Assembly (NCBI RefSeq): GCF_947623445.1
Contig: NC_135241.1
Coordinates: forward strand, 18,354,501 to 18,418,500
DNA: 64,000 nucleotides
Direction of reading: 5' to 3'
Source: Clavelina lepadiformis
Taxonomy: Eukaryota; Chordata; Ascidiacea; Aplousobranchia; Clavelinidae
A program made the translations under genes and the position numbers. The notes beneath the pieces are model-generated. The model saw only the letters and a program-made list of their open reading frames with translations, had not been told where the DNA came from and searched no databases. How positions within the stretch are numbered: position 1 is the stretch's first letter; the number at the start of each line of letters is the position of its first letter. This document shows, one piece after another, positions 22,401-35,800 of this stretch.

Positions 22401-24850
22401 TTTATGATGAACTGTCTGAATCAAGTAATTGGTACATTCACAGTTAACTATGATTTTTTTGAGTTATTTGCATTTGAGTAGACCTATGCATGTACTTGAC
22501 CAAAGTGTGTCTGGGCTCGTGTTTAGTTTACGGTATAGCCTGCAGTTCAACTCAGAAGCGATGAAATTTCGCAATTGATCCTTTGCAAACTGCAGCATTA
22601 AGCTCTCTTTCAAGGTTTGATTGAATAGATCTCATACAAGATGATTAAACTCCCCTAAGTTTATTTTTTCATCAATGTCTGTAGAAGAATTTTTACTTAT
22701 CGTCCTTGTTATTGTCTTCAGGGTTATAAAGTATCAATTGAGCTTGTAAAGAAACATGACCTTTTTCAATAGGTTGTTAAACTAAAATGTTTTCGTGTTA
22801 AGTATTGTGTTAGGTGTGTCCTTGATACGATGCTTTGTACCCTTTGTACAACTGTTGTTACAGTGTCTTTGTTTGTCTCTAGATACCTTTGTTACTCCAG
22901 TTTAAGTCTAAATTTTAAAATATGATGAGTGCTGTAGGTATAAAATTATCACAATATCTTGTGATTCGAGTTTTTGATGACATATTCTTTGTTCATATTG
23001 TCACTATTAACTACCTGCATGTTGAATATGACTTCCTTCACACTTTAAAGTGTATGTAGCATTAATTCTATTCATCGTAATGGTATCATGAAATGATATA
23101 AAATTTATTTATTAAGCCACTTGCTTTCATTCCAGGAACATATGCAACACGAAATTGGCACAGTAGAATTTTCAAATACCGGTGTGTCATTTTTGACAGA
23201 AGAGTTGTATATTGCAAGATGTTATATCTATATACACTTCTAGTTTAACAAGAAATATTGTCAAACAAATGAAGCAGAAAAATCATGAAAGTAGTTTCTT
23301 CAATAACTTTTAATAGCTTTAGCGAAATTATTCAGGCAGTGACCATCATTTCTGTTTTGAAACAAGCACAAAACATGAAGAGTTTGGATTTTGTAGTTTC
23401 ACCACATGCCACATTTAGTCTGTGTCATATATTGCACACCCCTGGGCAAAATCTAGTGGCTTTTTTGTATGTTCTATGTATGTACATGGTAGGTGTACAT
23501 ACAAAGAAGGCAACATTGGTTATATTTGTCCTGTTCTATGTGATTATGAAAGAATACTTTTGTAAATATGAAAATTTTGATTCGTTTTTAACTGACCTGG
23601 AAACTTAGAAACTGTATCATTTCCAAATGGTATGTTGGATAAATTTTAAAGCTTTTAATAAAGCAGATGTATATGGATATAATTCATATTTTGTCTTGTA
23701 ATTTAAGCCTTAGAAGCTAATAATTTTTACACCACTTTTTACACCTATGTGTAAGTTGACTTTGAATTAAGGACAAAACTGTTGGATGCCAATTTTTGTT
23801 TCAAAACTAATTGGCCCTCTTGATCTCTGATCATGCTATGTGTGATTAAATATTTGCTCATACCGTGGTGCATAAATGTTCACCTGTGTGCAGGAGTTAA
23901 ACACTTCAAAAAATGTCGCCTAAATTACGCCTATTGCTTTTTTCAACGTTGAAAACTATTTTCATTTACAGTAACAGAGTTTAGTTCCTATTCATTGCGT
24001 TGCCGTTTAACTATTTCCAAGGAAACACCTCATTAACTAAAAGGATCGCGTGACAAAAGAAAAATTGATTTTAAAAGCCCGACCGTTTTTTTCCCAGATG
24101 CTCTGTCCAAATAACCGAATGGTGTCGCTGTGAAGCCGCTGTTGTGTACCCGTGCGACCTTGTGCCATCACGTATTCTACTTGTCAAGTTTTAATTCTAC
24201 AGTGCTTAGGGCTATGAATGATACGGTGAAATGCAAAGCTGTTGGCAGTGTTACTTAAAGGTAACTCGGCACCGAACTTATATGTAAAATTTCCTGCGTG
24301 GGCACTGTCTGACCATTCTTGTATGGTCTCGCATGGCATGGAACAAATCACCCAGAAATTATTATGCGTTGAGAAAGCACGATCAAAAGTGACGATAATT
24401 TTCACACAAACTTTCTTGAACACTGATTAATTTTACTACTTTAACTTGTTAGTGGTGTTTTGTTTTGTTCAGGTTGTGTTTTTACTTTGTAGGTTGACTT
24501 TGTATGAGTTTTGAGATCACTGTTGATTTTTTCACTTACTAGAACTTATTTAGTGCCTTTCTTTGGACACACGATTTGTGACAAACGATTTAAGTATATA
24601 AAATCAGTTAATTCTCGTGAAGTAGTAACATTAGACGCGTACACATCAAAGCGTACATCGCTCACCGGTTGTTTAGATCTCAAGTATGTAAACTTGACAA
24701 CGATTGATGGTATAAGTTTACCCTGTGCGTCCAATATTATGTTTTGTCGTCGAGCAATTGTAGCTGCAGAATGGAAAAAACTGACGAACTTGGATCGTTG
24801 GGCGATTTTGTGCAGAAACATTTCTGAATCACACTCAACCCTTTGAAAAA
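16401..24850. other. Long stretch without recognised genes
   Basis: Only short open frames without motifs. The largest (about 85-111 codons near 22224, 23285 and 24511) have no recognisable domains or splice context. A simple repeat of AATA/AATT units lies at about 21568-21600 and a short TA run near 17548. It could be distal regulatory DNA or a 5' intron of the downstream BCL9 homologue. Confidence 0.4.
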
Positions 24851-26100
24851 AAAACACTGCAATGTTTATTAACCAAGACGCGCATTACCTTATTGTTTTC
24901 TTCGCCAGACCCCGACGTAAAACCAATCGAAAATACGAACGTACGTGGTTTTCTGCATTTCAGAGTGGTGTGTTGCTTGCTCCGAGCGCAAAAAAAGTGA
25001 AACCAGAGAGGAGCCTGTTTTTCTCACTTTGATTGTTCGTTGCTCACTGAGCAAGCGCTATATTTATTCGCTTGCTCCGTCTATTTCTTTTCTCTCTGCT
25101 CGCATTGTGTGTGTACGCCAGTGTGTACCACCGTGCACCCTGGCGTAGTTAGATCTTGTACAAACGCACGCGGAGCGTGTAATACTCTTTCTTGCTCCTT
25201 CCCTCTCGAAGAATAGTCATTTGTCGCTAAATAGATCGTTTTGTAAAACTCATTTTTTTGATTGAGTCTATTTCGCCGCTAGGCCTACCCGCTATGCTAG
25301 AGTTTGGACTCTGTTCAGTTAATAACTATAGTTTAAGACTTCGTACTAGCCCATAGCTTGTTGGTACGTGTCACAGCTCACTGATTTCAACGTTTCGGCT
25401 CACCTGCTGGAGATGTAGCGTTTCGCGTTTTCTTATTGCACGGTTTTGAACGATTTAACTTTTTTGCAGGGAGCATTGAGTCGTATTTTTGACGAAAAGC
25501 TATTGCGATCCGACTCATCTCATGGCGCAAGTTATCCAAGTTCTGAAGCGACTTTGCATGCTTTTTAAGAAATGCACGCCGCTAAGTACGTCACAGATCA
25601 AGCGAAGATTGACGAAGCCGCAGCAGATTGTTGAAAATTAATAGAGCTTAGTCGAATCAATTGTCTGAACACGAGGCCGACGTCAAAATACGCGTCGATA
25701 GAGACGCCTTTGGTCACTCAGAGTGACGGACAACGTCAATCGAAACGGATCTTAACGGACAGGCTGTGATATTACTGGTTACAATGTTAGATAGGTGGAT
25801 ACGTGCGTAATTGTATTTAAGATGGTAATCGACACTGTTGTGATACAAGATCACGCTAGCACTGATATTACCTGTTCCTTGAACAAGTTCACTGTCGCTT
25901 GTCTATCTGTTATGATACTCGCTATCTTGTCCGAACGGCTGTTGTGAGTACAGATAGCTACGTGATTAAAACAATAAACATTACTTCAATATACCAGGTG
26001 GGAGACGTTACTGAAGGTGGCGTTGACCTTTCATTCAAGGTTGGTTATTGATTAAGGCTTGTGAAGTTTTATTTACTTCTGTAACAACTTAATTTGCTGT
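24850..26100 (+). promoter_or_regulatory. CpG-richer segment, candidate promoter / 5' UTR region
   Basis: CG dinucleotides are visibly more frequent here than in the surrounding AT-rich DNA (for example ACGTACGTGG near 24939 and GACGTCAAAATACGCGTCGA near 25680). A good acceptor-like site, TTTTTTGCAG, ends near 25470 and donor-like sites occur near 25999 and 26039. It may hold a non-coding first exon of the BCL9 homologue, whose first coding exon has a 3' splice site before the ATG. This is inferred only from composition and splice signals. Confidence 0.3.
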
Positions 26101-29100
26101 TAATTAGTTAATTATCGTTGACCTAATCGAATTTCGTTTTGAAAATATTTCCATATTTTCCGCGGAATTTATTTCTAGTAACTTAGTGTGTGCGTTCGTA
26201 TTCGCTGCTCAATTACCTTATTTTTAAACTATTCGTTTTCGCTGATATTCTTGCATACGATAAGCACATACCGTTTTTTTGTAATTATCTTGTACTTAAT
26301 GTTTCTAAACGTGCCGCGATTTTACGTATGGATCACGAGGATTAAATGTGAAAATGGAACACGAGTTTTCATATCGTGAAATGAAACACTTGTTGTAATT
26401 ATTAGCCTACCAGTGTTGTCAACAAATATTACAAAGCGTTTTGCTTTGGAAAATAGATTAGTCGAAAGGCGCCCAGCGCTGAAACGATAATGTTTTTCTT
26501 CAATTTGAACGCGTTCCTATTTTAAAGAAGTGATACCGACTATAGATGTCATTCTTTGTGGCTAGACGAAACTCCTGTTCAGCAACTTTGCTTCTTTACC
26601 ATGCTCGATCTGTTACTGTTCTTGTTAGACTGCTTTTCAAACAAGGCTTTCGTTTATGGAAATTTTCTTTGATTGGAACCGCCTTTTAATGGTTGCTGTA
26701 TGTTAAATTTTTAAGTGCAGTGTTTAGTTTGCATTGTTATGTCGTAAATATTAATTTTTTTAATTATATTCTTGCATGAAGCGGTTTTACTTCGTAGCTG
26801 TGCTAGTTATTTGTTAACAGCGATTTAACTAGGTTTTATTTGTTTCATAAGCATGTTGGTCATCTGAGTAAGTGGGACAGTTCAGTTTCCCACGTTTCAT
26901 TAGTTTTGTCTGAAGCCATTTCGCAACCACTTACGTGAGCCATCACATACAGATTTTTGACCGGCTACTCACTCTACCTTTCTCATGTTTTTCAATGAAA
27001 ACGTTAACTATGTTATTCGTATCTTTACGTTTGGGTTTTTACTTTGGGCAAACCTAGCTACCCGCTAAAATAAGTTTTAAGTTCACGACATTTAGTTTGT
27101 ACATCCTTCGTACCGCATATTTCATCGCGCATTGTTATAATGGTTCGGTGATAATGACGACATTAAAATTTTTGAAATCTTGAAAATGGCATGTTCAGTT
27201 CGATCATTGTGCCTGCTATTCGCCATTGCCAATCGAACATCCACAATGCTGAACTATATACCATATATATATTCTACATCGCTGAGGGGGTGATAATGTT
27301 GAGCAGACTTATGTTTTATGCAAGACAATTTTTTCTATATTCTTTAAAATCGTATTGATTTTTTTGCTGCTATTCACTTGGGACTCGAAAGCTCGGCTGT
27401 CATTGTGCAGTGTTTTCTGTATCATTCAAATCTTAATTTCTTTTTTGATTTTACTGTTGTTGTTGGCAATTTCTCAAAACTCCGACTAGTCCTGTAACAA
27501 AAGTTTGTTTTTCGAATATTTCGGATAGTTTGCATTGTGGACATCGTGGATAAACCGAATTTATGTTTTGTTGTATTATAAAAAGAAACTGGCAAATTGA
27601 ACGTTTCATGGGATTGTTTAACCAGAGAATGTTTTGTAGCAATTAGTTAATATTTTGTAATCAAAAATTTGTACGATAACACTTTTTGACGTTCTAAAAA
27701 ATTCAAATATCAAATTTTGTTTGAGTAAGCGGTAACTAACCTCGGTGCCGCTGAGGAGCCATGTATCAAGAAACTGGCACAGTTAGTAAACTGTTTGTTT
27801 TTCACTGTTCAAATATTTCAACTGTTGCTCCATGGCACAGGTATAGGCGTATTTGTCTTTCTTTGCTATACTAATGGTTTGCTTTCAATTTACAAAGAAT
27901 TCCACATAATAGAATCATTTTTCTGTCCTGGGCTAGGAAAATTTGGTCAATTATTAACTTCGTGCATAAATGTGTTGTGTTAGTGGGGTACTGGATGAAT
28001 CTGGCATGTTTTGTGGCATCTTACTTAAACAGAAGCAATTTACCCGAAAAGGCGAGCACACAGAACTAGCTCTAGCTACCAGGAAAGTGTTAGTTTATGA
28101 ACCTGGTTTTGATCATTAAACCATCGAATAAAAACTAAACGTGAAAATTGCCGCATTGTCATTAAGTTCATTTCTTTCAGCAGAATTCGAAACGAAATTA
28201 ATTGGCGGTCAGGTTAATTTTATTTATTACCGGGTTGTTCGTTATATGTTGATGCTTATTTAATATGTTTACATGATTATATTACAGTACTACTATGTTT
28301 TTGTTTTTATAATTTTACTAAACAGCATAAAATTGGCAATGTAAGATAAAATCTTAACGTATTTGTCATTTGAAAGGTGATCAACGGGCAACTATAGCAA
28401 TAATAGGTTAGGTATCGTCATTAGCAGACAATCTTTTTTCTCTGTCATTCTTTTTCTCTCCTACGCTTCGGTGCATGCAAGTCGCGCGCGGTCGTCTTGC
28501 GTGTGTGCGCACGACAGTTTGCTTTTTTCTCTTTTTTAATTAGTCTTTACGCACGCGCCAACGTGGAATAACAAGTCCCTGGCCATTGTGCGCACTAAAT
28601 CGGATACCAATCTCATTATGATAGTGATTCGCTAGCACCCACGATTCGTTGATCGAGCTTATACTACAACCTAATTACGAGGAATTCTGATTAAATGAAT
28701 TATATCATTGCAGCTATAAGCTACCGCTTACTATCACCGTTTGTATTTAGGCTATACTGAGTGTAGTGGTTCTATATACGTTTGCTTGTACGAGTTCTTT
28801 ATTTTTTACTTCAGCACAGGGTATAAGACATTCACTCGAGCAATAAGAGACATGTTATGCAAGATTTATGACCTTTAATCAATTTTCAGGCCGGTGGTAT
28901 GTTTTTGCTTGCAATTTTCTTTGTTGTGTCTATACTGTAGTATATTGTCCTCACGCACAGAGAAGATGGTTGGTCAAATCTTAATTTTTGAACTAGATAA
29001 TACTTGTCACTGCAATATGTGGTCACTACACACAAATAAACAATTCTTAACTACGATTTGGGTAATTTGTATATATTTATTAGGCTTGTTACTATACTTG

Positions 29101-29849
29101 GATTTTACTTCAATAGGTAATCTTGTAATTTGTTTGCTAATTGTTAATTTGAATTGTTTCACTGAAATAATTTTTGTCCCCAAGTTAAAAGGGTAAACGC
29201 ACTAAACTTAATTTTTGTTCTGTTAGGTAGCATGACCTTACCTTAGATATTTTCATAGATTGTATAAAAATGGTTGATTAATTTTGTTAAAAGTGCTGCT
29301 TTGTATTAAAGAAAGGATATGGACTTCTTACTTCTATGTTATCATTTTCATCCATGTTGTAAGTGTGACTTATACTTTTAGACAAGTGTTGAAATTTGTT
29401 GTTGATAATCTTTGAAATATTGCATACTATCTTTAAAATAAATACTAATTCGTGAAACTTTACATTGCCTGCATCGGTTACTTTTTTAATTTTTTGTTGA
29501 AGTAATGCAGGTTTAATTATTGTGTTTGATAGTACTTTGTTGTTCAAATCAGTGAGAAAACACAACCTATAATAATATTGTTATGCATAATTGGAAATCA
29601 ATGTCAATCAAATTATAGGCTTATATTGTGTATTTGCTGTTCTGTCATGTACTGCTTGAACATGCATAACAGACAATATATATCTATATATATATACATA
29701 GTTTAATCTTTGCAGTTAAGTTTTGTTAGCATACAGTGCATAAAAATATTTGTTGAACCAAAGTAATGGAAGAATGCTCTATTCAAGTTCAGCAGTGTTT
29801 TCATCAAGCAGTGGCCTTGTTTTCATGAAATTTATTGTTTGTCAGCGTA
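26101..29849. other. Presumed 5' intron(s) of the BCL9 homologue; second CpG cluster at 28480-28570
   Basis: No coding exon was recognised. CG-rich sequence with GTCGCGCGCGGTCG and GTGTGCGCACGAC occurs at about 28480-28520, followed by GCACGCGCCAACG near 28550. It could be an alternative promoter. A TA-rich microsatellite lies at about 29676-29700, just before the first coding exon. Confidence 0.3.
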
Positions 29850-29859
29850 AAAGTGGAGT

Positions 29860-32800
29860 ATGGAAGCAACAAATGGAATAAATCTTCTCAATGCCGCAGA
29901 ACAACCAGTTCTTGCATTAACTGGTAACGGGGGAGGTAGCAACAAACTGAAGGGAAATAGTGGTATAGCTGCATCCCCAGGCAATGCCTACACTGTACGT
30001 ACTCAGAGTCCACTGTCAGGCATTGGCAACAATGGTAGACGCAGTACCTCACCCTATTCAGGTTTTCCTATAGAATCTAAATCGGAGGAAATGGTATTGT
30101 CCAAAAATGGCTCGGGTGAGTCCAAGACAAATTGTGTTTTTTATATCAAGTATGACAACCAATGTGGCAGGCTTTAACGGCATACTTTATTTGTGTATAC
30201 AACAAGTAAAAATTAATATTTAAAGAAGTTTTATTTTAACCTGGATATTTCACAGGTTTATTTTTAATTTTTCTTTGTTTCTGACGTGAAATCTTTAGCT
30301 TGGGCAAGGCTAGTATTACCTTAGTATGGGGATAAAAGTAACTGTTTTCGCCTTACCTTTGTTTTAAGTGTTTTTTTGTAACTATTATATTTTAATATGA
30401 ACTAGGTCAAACCATTAAATCTTTTTCATCAACTGAAATGCTTCCAAACCAATCTTGTGTAACTACGACTTTGTCATCAGCTGCTGTGTGTGCTAATGCT
30501 CGATCCACTGCTGGCACAATGTCTCATGCCAAAAGAGATGGGCTCAAGATAACTATCGGACGAGACCAAAATGAATCTCGGTAATAAATGTGTACTTCAC
30601 TAGTGTGGAGATTTCTGCAAATGAAAAATGTTATGTTATATCAAATGTTATATTACAATGTTATGAAAAATTAACTGAGTATCATTTGTAAATTCTGTTT
30701 TTATTGTTTTAAAGAATTCTTAGCAACCATGGTGGTGTTCCAAGTCCAGTGGAGGGAAAAGTCAATCACGTGACATCTCGGAGAGAGCTTTGCGAAGGCC
30801 GTTCTGAAAAACTTAACCATCTGACAAACGAAAAGGGCCGAAATTCTACACTTACAAGAAGCGCTTCTGTAAGCAAAAGCAGACCGAATGCTGGTAATGT
30901 GAATTGTATTCCAAGGAGATATGGATCTGTTGATGAGCGTGACACATGCACTGGTGCTAGACCTTTGATCAATTCGGCCAAGTTTGAAAAGGGTGTCTTG
31001 CGGAACAGCCCAAGAGGAGCGGGAGAGTATGCATCAGCAGATGTTAGTTGTCGCAATATGAGTGATCATGATTCCCCGTTTAATTCTTATCCTTCCCCTT
31101 CATCCAATGAAAATGCTATTTCCATAATCCCTTCTAAGGGAAAACTGAAAGGTGTTGGAACACCTGGAGTTACAGCTCACCACACAAACAGTCGCATAAG
31201 TAGAACTTCTTCCAGCAACAGTGTATCGGATTTAAGTCCGTGCAGTGAAGTGACGGATGAGAGTGCAACCCACAGTGACACTATTCAGAGCACTTCTGCC
31301 GGTGAAATACAATCAACAAACACGTTATTTCAAACAGAGTGCAATAATCCTATTAACCCTGGCGCAACAACTGGCCAGCTCAGTTCACCCTTTGATGTTG
31401 ATACTGAAATAATGGATGTTTTAATGAGCAAACCCATTAATACTGAACAAACCACAAAAAATCAAACTACTTCCCAGAGCTGTAAACTTCCCAACAAAGA
31501 CAGATTGCAAAGTGACAAAATTGGACTCAGTCTTGACGATGTTGACACCTTTCCGTTTCAAGACACTGGAAGTGCATCTGATGATATTAGCACTGATGCT
31601 CTTAATCTTTCAGTTGAGGACATTCAAAGGACATTAAATTCAGTATCAGCTGAGAATGCTTTGCCTGAAATGACTATTCCACAAAACACAGATACAACAT
31701 TTCCATCTGATTTTGGTAGCCCGTCATTGCAGACAGACATCCTCAGCCAGTCTACTAATAGTGGCTTAAATTTTGATGGTGGCCCCACAGACATGCTAAG
31801 TACAGAAGTAAGGAAAAGCGAATCACCATCACTGACCACTGTTTCCATGGCGGAATCTACCTCATTGACTACTACTATTATCACCACTGCAGTTTCATCA
31901 GCCACTGATGTGACTAGCTCGTTATCAAAGTTAGCATCATCTACAATGGTATGCTATTCTATTCAAATCATTTTCATTTTCATCTATGTAAATTAGCTTA
32001 TTTATATGATGCATATTTCCCTAAAAATGCAACAGTTTACTATTTCTCGGGCATTATTTTAAATCTGTGTATTACAATTGCCTTCAACTGCTATATTGAA
32101 TTTAGCCACCTTTGAATGCTTTTCTCAGAGACATTTCGTGCATGAGATAACATCTTTTTACATGTTAAGCACCAGTTCTTGCGGGGTTGAATTTATTGTA
32201 ATAAGGTCTTTTAAAGCAAAAACATACATAAACATTCCTTAAACAGCTTGTGTTATGAATTACAGGCATCCTCAATTACATCAAAAGCTTTTACAAGTGA
32301 GCCATATCCATCAAGCAACTGCTCTTCAGCGGCCTCAACGCCTGCTTCATTTTCCACCTCTTGCTCTACTGGTGGTACTACTAGGTCTCACCTGCAGGAG
32401 ATATTAGGTGTTACTGATACAAACAGGTACGTAGATGGTTTTCTACTTACAATGGTTATTGATTATTTCTGTATTTAGATGTTTTAAATATTTATTATCA
32501 CTGGTACAAGTTCAATAAGTTTGACGGCTTATTTTAATATTCATATTTTACGCTAAGACAAACTAAACTATTTGCTGTATGTGTATAAGACATCCAGTAA
32601 CTAAAAGGGAAACCATTATTGTTAAGATTACTAAATATGACTCGTCCGGTTGACTCGATCCAATGTCACTCCACAACATCTACCTCATTCAGTTCAAACA
32701 TAATGAAGACAAATGTTGCCAATCCATATTCCTCACGCTCGTCATCCATGTCAGATCGACCAACTAATCAGATAATGTCAGTCACATCGCCTTCAACACC

Positions 32801-35800
32801 ATTGCACAATATTTCTCCGCATTCAAGGTTTGGTGCTTCTGCAAATAACAATGCGTTCCAAAAGCACCCGATGCACCAGCGAATGTCTAACCCTCATCCC
32901 AACCATGGTCAAGTCGGACACAACTTTGATCCAACCTTCCATGGTGGCCCAAGAGAACAATCCCCTGGGTTTGGAGACCATCCTGGACTATCTCGTCCAG
33001 GAATGCAATATGATCAGGCAGGGGTCCATCAATCCCACTTCATCATGCAGGGCGGAGCCAACCCTTACAACACACCCTCACCCTCCCATGTCATGCCTGG
33101 AAATCAGTTGTCTTGGCAACGCCAGGGTTCCGTTGGTGGTGGTATGATGTCCCCACATGGACCAATGGGAGTCGATGAAATTAAAAGTCCTAGGGGACAA
33201 ATACCAGGTGGAGTGTTTCCTCATAGATCGATTAATCCTATGTCTGGTCTCCAGAGTACAGTTGACTCCATCCCTCACCCAAATTGCATGGCAAAGAACA
33301 ACAATAATAACATGGGACCTCCTCTTCCTGGGCAGGGCATCCCAACTTCTATAGGTTTGGGTGAATTTAACACTTCTCAATCACCCTTGCTACCAAGACC
33401 CATGTTACCCCCACCTTCCCCTTCGCTCCCACATGACAAAAGATCAATAAGTTTAGAGAGTACACTAAGCAGTGGATCAGGCTCAAGAAAAGGAAGCAAA
33501 AGGGAACGTGGCCATTCAGTCGATTCTAAAGATGGGGATAAAAAAGGTTAATTATGCCAAGCTGTCATCTTGGCTGAGTTGTTAAAATTGCAATGAAAAA
33601 TTCAGTTTACTCGTAGACTCATTTGTTACTTTACCTAATTTTGTCTTTTCAGAACCAAAATCGAAGAGACGGAAAAGTAAATCCAAAGATGATAGTAAGT
33701 TCAGTAATTAGTTAATGTACTGTATATACTTTTATTACATCCAATAAAGCTTAAGTTATGTGTACCAATTAAATTTCATAAGGTGTAAAAATTTAAGATG
33801 TTTTGTATGACATTTTTTCCAATTTAGGCAAGAAATCTGAGTCAAAAGCAAATTCTAGATCAAACAGTGCTAGTGATTCACAGGTATGTGAATTTGCATA
33901 TTTATTTTTGACTTCACCATCTCACATTGGTTCTATACGAGTGTACTCTCATGTCGTATGTGACTGGGAACGTTAAATAGAGCATGGCAGTGCACTGGAA
34001 TGTATCTTGACTGTATTTTAACAATGTTCTAGTTGTTAGCACTCATTGTATGACATTATGTAAAATGTCAGGGTTTTAGATTTTGTTTTAAGCGTTTATT
34101 TTTAGAATTCCATTAATAAGTAACCATGGGACAGAATTCAAATAATTCCAATAAATCCTATTATCGTTTGTACAGAGTCACAACCTGTACCTATACATTT
34201 TCAACTCTGAGCTTGCCAACAATGCGTCTAGTATGGTCGTCGAGCAGAAAGTATCATCCATCATTGCGTACCATCAGTCGTTTAAAGGCAATTGTCGTTT
34301 GATGCCATCTAAACCCGGCTCTTTGCCAATTCCTCCATCAAATAATCACGGTAATTATGACATGCGGTCACCAACGGGCACAATGACCACTAGCACATCA
34401 AATGGTGGCCGTGATGAAATTAAACCAGGCAGTCGTGGTCAGTTGCCATCAGTAGCGTCAGTTGTTAGTGGCAAGAGTCCCAACATAAAAATGGAAGGTA
34501 CATCAATGATAAGTCCAGAGGGCACTAAATCGAAACCAGATGAAATGAAGACTGGAGACCCTGTTGACATAAAGCAAGTGAAATCAGAACCGGATTCTGC
34601 TCCAGATTTATCAAACCCTGCTCAGAATGCTTCACCTTCCACTCAGTCGCAGGTAAGAAATGAAATGTTTTTATCAAGAACTTTTCTTACAAACCCTAGT
34701 TCAAGAATTTCAAGCTATTTTAATGTCCTCGCCAGGTTAAAAAAGAACAAGAAGAAGATCTTTCCGATGAGAAGCGAAGACACAGGGAGAAGTCATTGAG
34801 TAGAATAAAACAGATGAAGAGTCTCCTTTTACCAGAGCATGAGCAAGGTAATTTCATTAGTTTTCCTAAAAGGCATTAAGGTAAATTGCTTAAAATGTCT
34901 TCAAATTTTTTTCAGTATATTGCTGCTTAGGTTTATTACTGTTAGTCATGTTAAACACTGTGACTTGCATGTTCTCAGGCACACCATCCTTCACAACAGC
35001 ATCGGCATGGCCAAGTCAAGCGCAATCTGTAAGAAGTGGCAATTATGACATGTCCCGGCACTTGGAAAAAGTCCAGAAAACCATGGCTAAAGATAATCAG
35101 GTCAACACGACATCCTGCACACTTACTCTTGTTACTGTAAGTTTTTATTTATCTTATGCTTTGTAACCGATTATAGAACCAGGTGAATTTATGTGTTTAA
35201 GGGTTTTTCTAAAGTAACTAAGGAATATAGTCATTATTTATTGAACTTATCTATGATAAATAGGAATACAATAAAGAAAGGAGGAGGAAAAAAGGCAGTC
35301 ATAACACAGAAGCAATACCCAGGGAAGGAATCCAGCCTGATCAACCTCCCCCTCCTTACAACCCAGGTGGCCCAAATCCTGTTCATCAAAAATGGATGCA
35401 TCCCATCAGAGAGCCTGGTCCTCCAGATATGCCAACATCTGGTTTTCCCCATCCTGTCATCAGAAGCTCAATGAGGCTGCCACATGATGGAGGACGGATG
35501 CATCCAGGATTTCCACATAATCGATATCCAAGAGGCTACCCTGGTGGCCCTCCTGGAAATCGAATGGTGTACCAAGGTCCACAGCCTGCAGGTTTATTGC
35601 CACGCACTTCCGGTCCAAGAATTCATCACCCACACCCAATGTCACAAGCAAATGAAGCATACCCATTCTCAGAAAAATTAAAGGAACAAGCCAGCATATA
35701 CAGATCAGATGGGATGCATCCACAACCGGGTCATCCCGGTTTTGATTTAAATACCCCAGGTGACCCAAACATGGGGCCAAGGATGGGACCAGACTGGCCC

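Noticed and set aside
22224..23608. Plus-strand frames of 85 and 107 codons
   Set aside because: Phe/Ile/Val-rich translations typical of random AT-rich DNA. No splice-compatible neighbours or motifs.
24511..24857. Overlapping open frames of 111 and 103 codons on opposite strands
   Set aside because: Both strands are open over the same bases, neither has a domain, signal or splice context, and the region borders a CpG-rich segment. This is more likely chance than a gene.
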